Assembly: GCF_900103915.1 (NCBI RefSeq)
Contig: NZ_FNIG01000013.1
Span: forward strand, 1 to 64,000
Direction of reading: 5' to 3'
DNA: 64,000 nucleotides
Source of the DNA: Tenuibacillus multivorans
GTDB taxonomy: Bacteria > Bacillota > Bacilli > Bacillales > Alkalibacillaceae
Shown here: positions 61,182-64,000 of the stretch, piece by piece
Layout of the letters: every line of letters starts with the position of its first letter
Position numbering within the stretch: position 1 is the first letter of the stretch
Notes under the pieces: generated by a model
The model's input: only the letters and a program-made list of their open reading frames with translations
What the model was told of the DNA's origin: nothing
Database searches by the model: none
Made by a program: the position numbers and the translations under genes

Positions 61182-62456
61182 ATGTATAACAATGAACATG
61201 ATACAAACCAATACCCGACCAATCAACAAGAACAAACTCATATGACTGAATCCGCTCACCAAACACATAATCACCTTACAAAGTCTAAAAGCAATGGAAG
61301 AATTGGCTTGGGTAAGATGTTATCCGCTGGTTTTATAGGTGGACTCTTCGCTACAATATTAACGATTTTTTTAATGTCTAGCCAATTATTTACGAGTGCT
61401 ACAAATGAACAACCGAATAAGGAAAGTGTACCTGTCAATGCTCAAACAAACCAATCAGAAATATCAGACCAAATTTTCAGCTCTGATAACGCCTCGATTT
61501 CCGCAGACATTAATGAACTATCTGAATCAGTTGTCGGTGTAGTAAACATTCAAAAACAAAATATTTTTGATCAAGGCTCAGAAGCCGGCACAGGGTCAGG
61601 GATTATATATAAGAAAGATGGAAATGAAGCCTATGTTGTGACAAACCATCACGTGATTGAAGGCTCCAAAGAAGTTGAAGTTGTATTAAATAAAGACCAA
61701 CGAATTGAAGCAGAAATAGTAGGATCAGATCAATTGACTGATTTAGCTGTTCTAAAAATTAATGGTGAAAATGTTGATACTGTTGCAAAATTAGGCAGCT
61801 CAACAGAAATTAAAATTGGTGATACGGTTATCGCTATTGGTAACCCCTTAGGATTAGAGTTTTCAAACTCTGTAACGAAAGGTATTATTAGTGGGCTAAA
61901 CCGTTCACTAAACGTTGATACAAATGGGGACCGGCAGCCAGATTGGGTGACTGAAGTCATTCAGACAGATGCAGCTATTAACCCAGGTAATAGTGGTGGT
62001 GCTCTAGTGAATGAAAATGGTGAAGTAATTGGAATAAATTCAATGAAAATTGCACAGCAAAGTATTGAAGGCATGGGCTTTGCTATTCCAATTGATCAAG
62101 CCAAAAATATAATCAAGCAAATTGAAGAAAACGGAGAAGTAAAACGTCCTTTAGTAGGAATAAGCGCAGTCCCATTAAATCAAGTACCACAACCTTATAA
62201 TCGAAATATTGAAGTATCGGATGACATCAAATCAGGCCTTGTCGTAGCACAGGTTGAAAATGGTTCACCTGCAGAAGAAGGGGGATTACAACAATATGAT
62301 GTAATTACAAAAATAAATGATCAAGAAGTTAAAACGATTATTGATTTAAAAACTTATATTTATAACGATGTGAAAATCAATGAAAGTATTGAGTTAACCA
62401 TCTATCGTAACGGTGAAGCTCAAACAGTTGAGCTTACATTAGATGAAGCTATATAA
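61182..62456 (+). CDS. htrB: Membrane-anchored serine protease HtrB (DegP/HtrA family)
   Basis: A 424-residue HtrA-like quality-control protease. A cytosolic polar head (1-40), one TM (about 46-66), a trypsin-like domain with the triad His157 (VTNHHVIEG), Asp187 (TDLAVL) and Ser271 (GNSGGAL), and one C-terminal PDZ domain (about 325-415). It degrades or refolds misfolded proteins outside the membrane. GAGGTG lies nine bases before the ATG at 61182; other in-frame ATGs upstream are too close to or beyond it. The gene is divergent from cssRS, its likely regulator. Confidence 0.93.
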   Translation: MYNNEHDTNQYPTNQQEQTHMTESAHQTHNHLTKSKSNGRIGLGKMLSAGFIGGLFATILTIFLMSSQLFTSATNEQPNKESVPVNAQTNQSEISDQIFSSDNASISADINELSESVVGVVNIQKQNIFDQGSEAGTGSGIIYKKDGNEAYVVTNHHVIEGSKEVEVVLNKDQRIEAEIVGSDQLTDLAVLKINGENVDTVAKLGSSTEIKIGDTVIAIGNPLGLEFSNSVTKGIISGLNRSLNVDTNGDRQPDWVTEVIQTDAAINPGNSGGALVNENGEVIGINSMKIAQQSIEGMGFAIPIDQAKNIIKQIEENGEVKRPLVGISAVPLNQVPQPYNRNIEVSDDIKSGLVVAQVENGSPAEEGGLQQYDVITKINDQEVKTIIDLKTYIYNDVKINESIELTIYRNGEAQTVELTLDEAI

Positions 62457-62494
62457 AAAAACGTGGACAGAATAATTCTGTCCACGTTCTTTTA
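62455..62494. terminator. Bidirectional terminator between htrB and metS
   Basis: AACGTGGACAGAAT / ATTCTGTCCACGTT, a perfect stem, with A and T tracts; it ends both convergent transcripts. Confidence 0.88.
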
Positions 62495-62500
62495 TTAATC

Positions 62501-62599
62501 TTATTTAGACTTTTTAACAGCTGATACAATGCTCGCTGCTAAGCCTCCCCAAATAATCACCATTCCGATAATCATAACAGTTATTGCACTTGCTGTCAT
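62501..62599 (-). CDS. MetS-type small subunit of an NSS methionine/alanine importer
   Basis: A 32-residue membrane peptide with one helix (TVMIIGMVIIWGGLAASIVS), the layout of MetS, the small subunit that Corynebacterium MetP needs for methionine and alanine uptake. Such peptides are too short for usual gene cut-offs. Its ATG overlaps the stop codon of the transporter gene (ATGA), so the two are translationally coupled. GGAGG lies ten bases upstream. A terminator follows directly. Confidence 0.85.
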   Translation of the reverse strand: MTASAITVMIIGMVIIWGGLAASIVSAVKKSK

Positions 62600-64000
62600 A
62601 CCGCTTCATCCTCCTTTGAAGAGTCATAAGATGATTCATCTAGAAGCTCTGGATTCCATTTCTTGAGCGTAAACAGTAAGCCGATGATTAACGCTGCAGC
62701 AGCAACAAACCAACCGCCGTATATGATAAATGCATCTTCATATCCACCATAATTTCCTGTTGTATTATTATCACCGGTGTGTTGCTTTAATAAGTTAACC
62801 TTGAATAAATCAAACATCATGTAACCTAAAATTAGTGGAGTTATAATGCCAAGCGATACCTTCCACCAACCTCCAAGCTTAATAGAAGAAACGCTGTTCG
62901 CATGTTCTTGAATATTACCAAGCTTGCGTAGGAACCATGCAATCATTATAACTTCAACCAACCCAATAAAGGCTACACCAAATTGGTTAATAAAGTAGTC
63001 AGCTGTATCTAAGAAATTTAATCCGCCTTGTGTCGCAAAGATAAGCGACACTAACATCGCTAAACCACCACCGAATATAACGGCCTTGGATCTTGAAATA
63101 TTAAATTTCTCAGAGAAACCTGCAACATATGTCTCAACAATTGAGATTAGCGAAGACATACCGGCTAAGACCAGTGACGCGAAGAAAAGGAAACCAAATA
63201 AACCATTCATTCCCGGGAATTCATTAATGATTAACGGGAAAATCACGAATGCTAACCCAACGCCACCAGCGACTACTTCACTGACTGGTTCACCCATTTG
63301 AGTCGCTAAATAACCTAATGCAGAGAAGACACCAATACCAGCTAATAACTCGAAACTTGAGTTACCAAAACCGACAATAAAAGCGTTACCGGTTATATCA
63401 GATTTTTTATCAAGATAACTAGAATACGTTATCATAATCGCAAACGCAATCGATAAACTAAAGAAGATCTGACCATAAGCTGCAACCCAGACTTCCCCTT
63501 CCCAAATTCTTGAGAAATCTGGACTAAAGAATGCATCCAGTCCGGCTCCAGCCCCATCAAGTGTAACCGCACGGATAACGATAATTAAGAATATAACAGC
63601 TAGTGTTGGAATAAAGATACGGTTTGCTAGTTCAATCCCTTTACGGACACCTTTGTATAATACGAATAATACAACTGCCCATACAATAAGTATTGGGATA
63701 AGTACTTCTGGCACAAAAACCCCGGTTTGTCCGGCTTCAACCTGACTGACACCTAAAAAGTCATATAAGAATGTTTCGGTATCTGTTCCCCATTTTTGAC
63801 CGAATGAAAAATAAGCATACATGATGGCCCATGCAATAATGGCACCATAGTAAGTAGAAATCACAAATGAAACAAAGACAGCCCACCAACCGAGCCATTC
63901 TGCTTTCTTATTCATTCGTGAAAATGTTAACGGCGCTGACCCACGAAATTTATGACCTAAAGAAAATTCCATGATTAAAAGTGGAATACCGGCCGTTAAT
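62596..64000 (-). CDS. NSS-family sodium-dependent methionine/alanine transporter (MetP-like), N-terminus off the window
   Basis: At least 467 residues of a neurotransmitter:sodium symporter. The visible part starts in the segment LTAGIPLLIMEFSLGHKFRG, the end of TM2 in this family, so the gene continues beyond the right edge. About ten helices follow, with a short polar C-terminus (DESSYDSSKEDEAV). The small-subunit gene overlapping the stop codon points to methionine or alanine uptake driven by sodium; the substrate is inferred from that pairing. A sodium-coupled importer fits a salt-tolerant host. Confidence 0.9.
   Translation of the reverse strand, partial: LTAGIPLLIMEFSLGHKFRGSAPLTFSRMNKKAEWLGWWAVFVSFVISTYYGAIIAWAIMYAYFSFGQKWGTDTETFLYDFLGVSQVEAGQTGVFVPEVLIPILIVWAVVLFVLYKGVRKGIELANRIFIPTLAVIFLIIVIRAVTLDGAGAGLDAFFSPDFSRIWEGEVWVAAYGQIFFSLSIAFAIMITYSSYLDKKSDITGNAFIVGFGNSSFELLAGIGVFSALGYLATQMGEPVSEVVAGGVGLAFVIFPLIINEFPGMNGLFGFLFFASLVLAGMSSLISIVETYVAGFSEKFNISRSKAVIFGGGLAMLVSLIFATQGGLNFLDTADYFINQFGVAFIGLVEVIMIAWFLRKLGNIQEHANSVSSIKLGGWWKVSLGIITPLILGYMMFDLFKVNLLKQHTGDNNTTGNYGGYEDAFIIYGGWFVAAAALIIGLLFTLKKWNPELLDESSYDSSKEDEAV

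Noticed and set aside
1-64000. CRISPR array, prophage or complete insertion sequence
   Set aside because: I looked for regularly spaced identical repeats, integrase, phage structural and transposase sequences and saw none. The only tandem repeat (50.3-50.6 kb) has no spacers.

Overview
The window is an ordinary chromosomal stretch of a low-GC, endospore-forming Bacillaceae bacterium. The partial 16S sequence, the T-box/SAM/FMN/Mn leaders, spore-related genes (YjcZ-type, LytH, YtpB) and strong synteny with the ytw-leuS-ytq-ytp-yto-metK-pckA, men-yte, yug, yui-yum-yut-yun and cssRS-htrB blocks of Bacillus subtilis all point there. The 16S fragment and several acidic proteins would suit the halophilic/halotolerant relatives of Halobacillus or Alkalibacillus, but the genus cannot be fixed from this window.

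Layout: 0-0.7 kb, the 5' end of a leftward rRNA operon with three tandem promoters. 0.7-14.3 kb, rhodanese, leuS with a leucine T-box, mnmM, the terpene synthase/lysophospholipase pair ytpB-ytpA, a gamma-carbonic-anhydrase-like protein, an aldehyde dehydrogenase where B. subtilis has asnB, metK under a SAM-I riboswitch, pckA, a YtkD-type Nudix hydrolase, and two exported proteins. 14.3-18.7 kb, an accessory segment bounded by gene debris: a divergent large-subunit catalase and an AtzG/AtzE-like amidase pair. 18.7-30.9 kb, a Fur-controlled siderophore-type ATPase, the menaquinone operon menF-D-H-B-E-C with divergent menA and a probable DHNA-CoA thioesterase, a short YteA-like protein and the YugO/YugN pair. 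31-37.6 kb, YugJ dehydrogenase, YugI, methionine aminopeptidase, a conventional catalase, PatB/MalY C-S lyase and Cu/Zn SOD. 38-43.9 kb, ribD-E-BA-H under an FMN riboswitch, a small YjcZ-type gene, deoD, and bioY with a BirA operator. 44-58.9 kb, PepA, YuiC, YuiB, two flavin oxidoreductases (YumB, YumC), a TerC protein under a Mn riboswitch, a degenerate 21-bp tandem repeat, Fe-S genes (yutM, yuzD, yutI), dapF, pgpA, yutF/E/D, LytH and a FUSC-type exporter. 59-64 kb, the CssRS two-component system divergent from HtrB, and the methionine/alanine NSS importer MetS-MetP (MetP runs off the right edge).

The genes serve core metabolism (translation, methionine/SAM, gluconeogenesis, menaquinone, riboflavin, biotin uptake), Fe-S and oxidative-stress handling (two catalases, SodC, Fur and PerR-like sites) and envelope quality control. 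I did not find a CRISPR array, prophage, toxin island or complete insertion sequence. The parts most worth a second look are the catalase whose active-site residues are substituted, its amidase neighbours, the 21-bp tandem repeat, a possible C-rich small RNA upstream of patB, and several regulatory sites read directly from the sequence.
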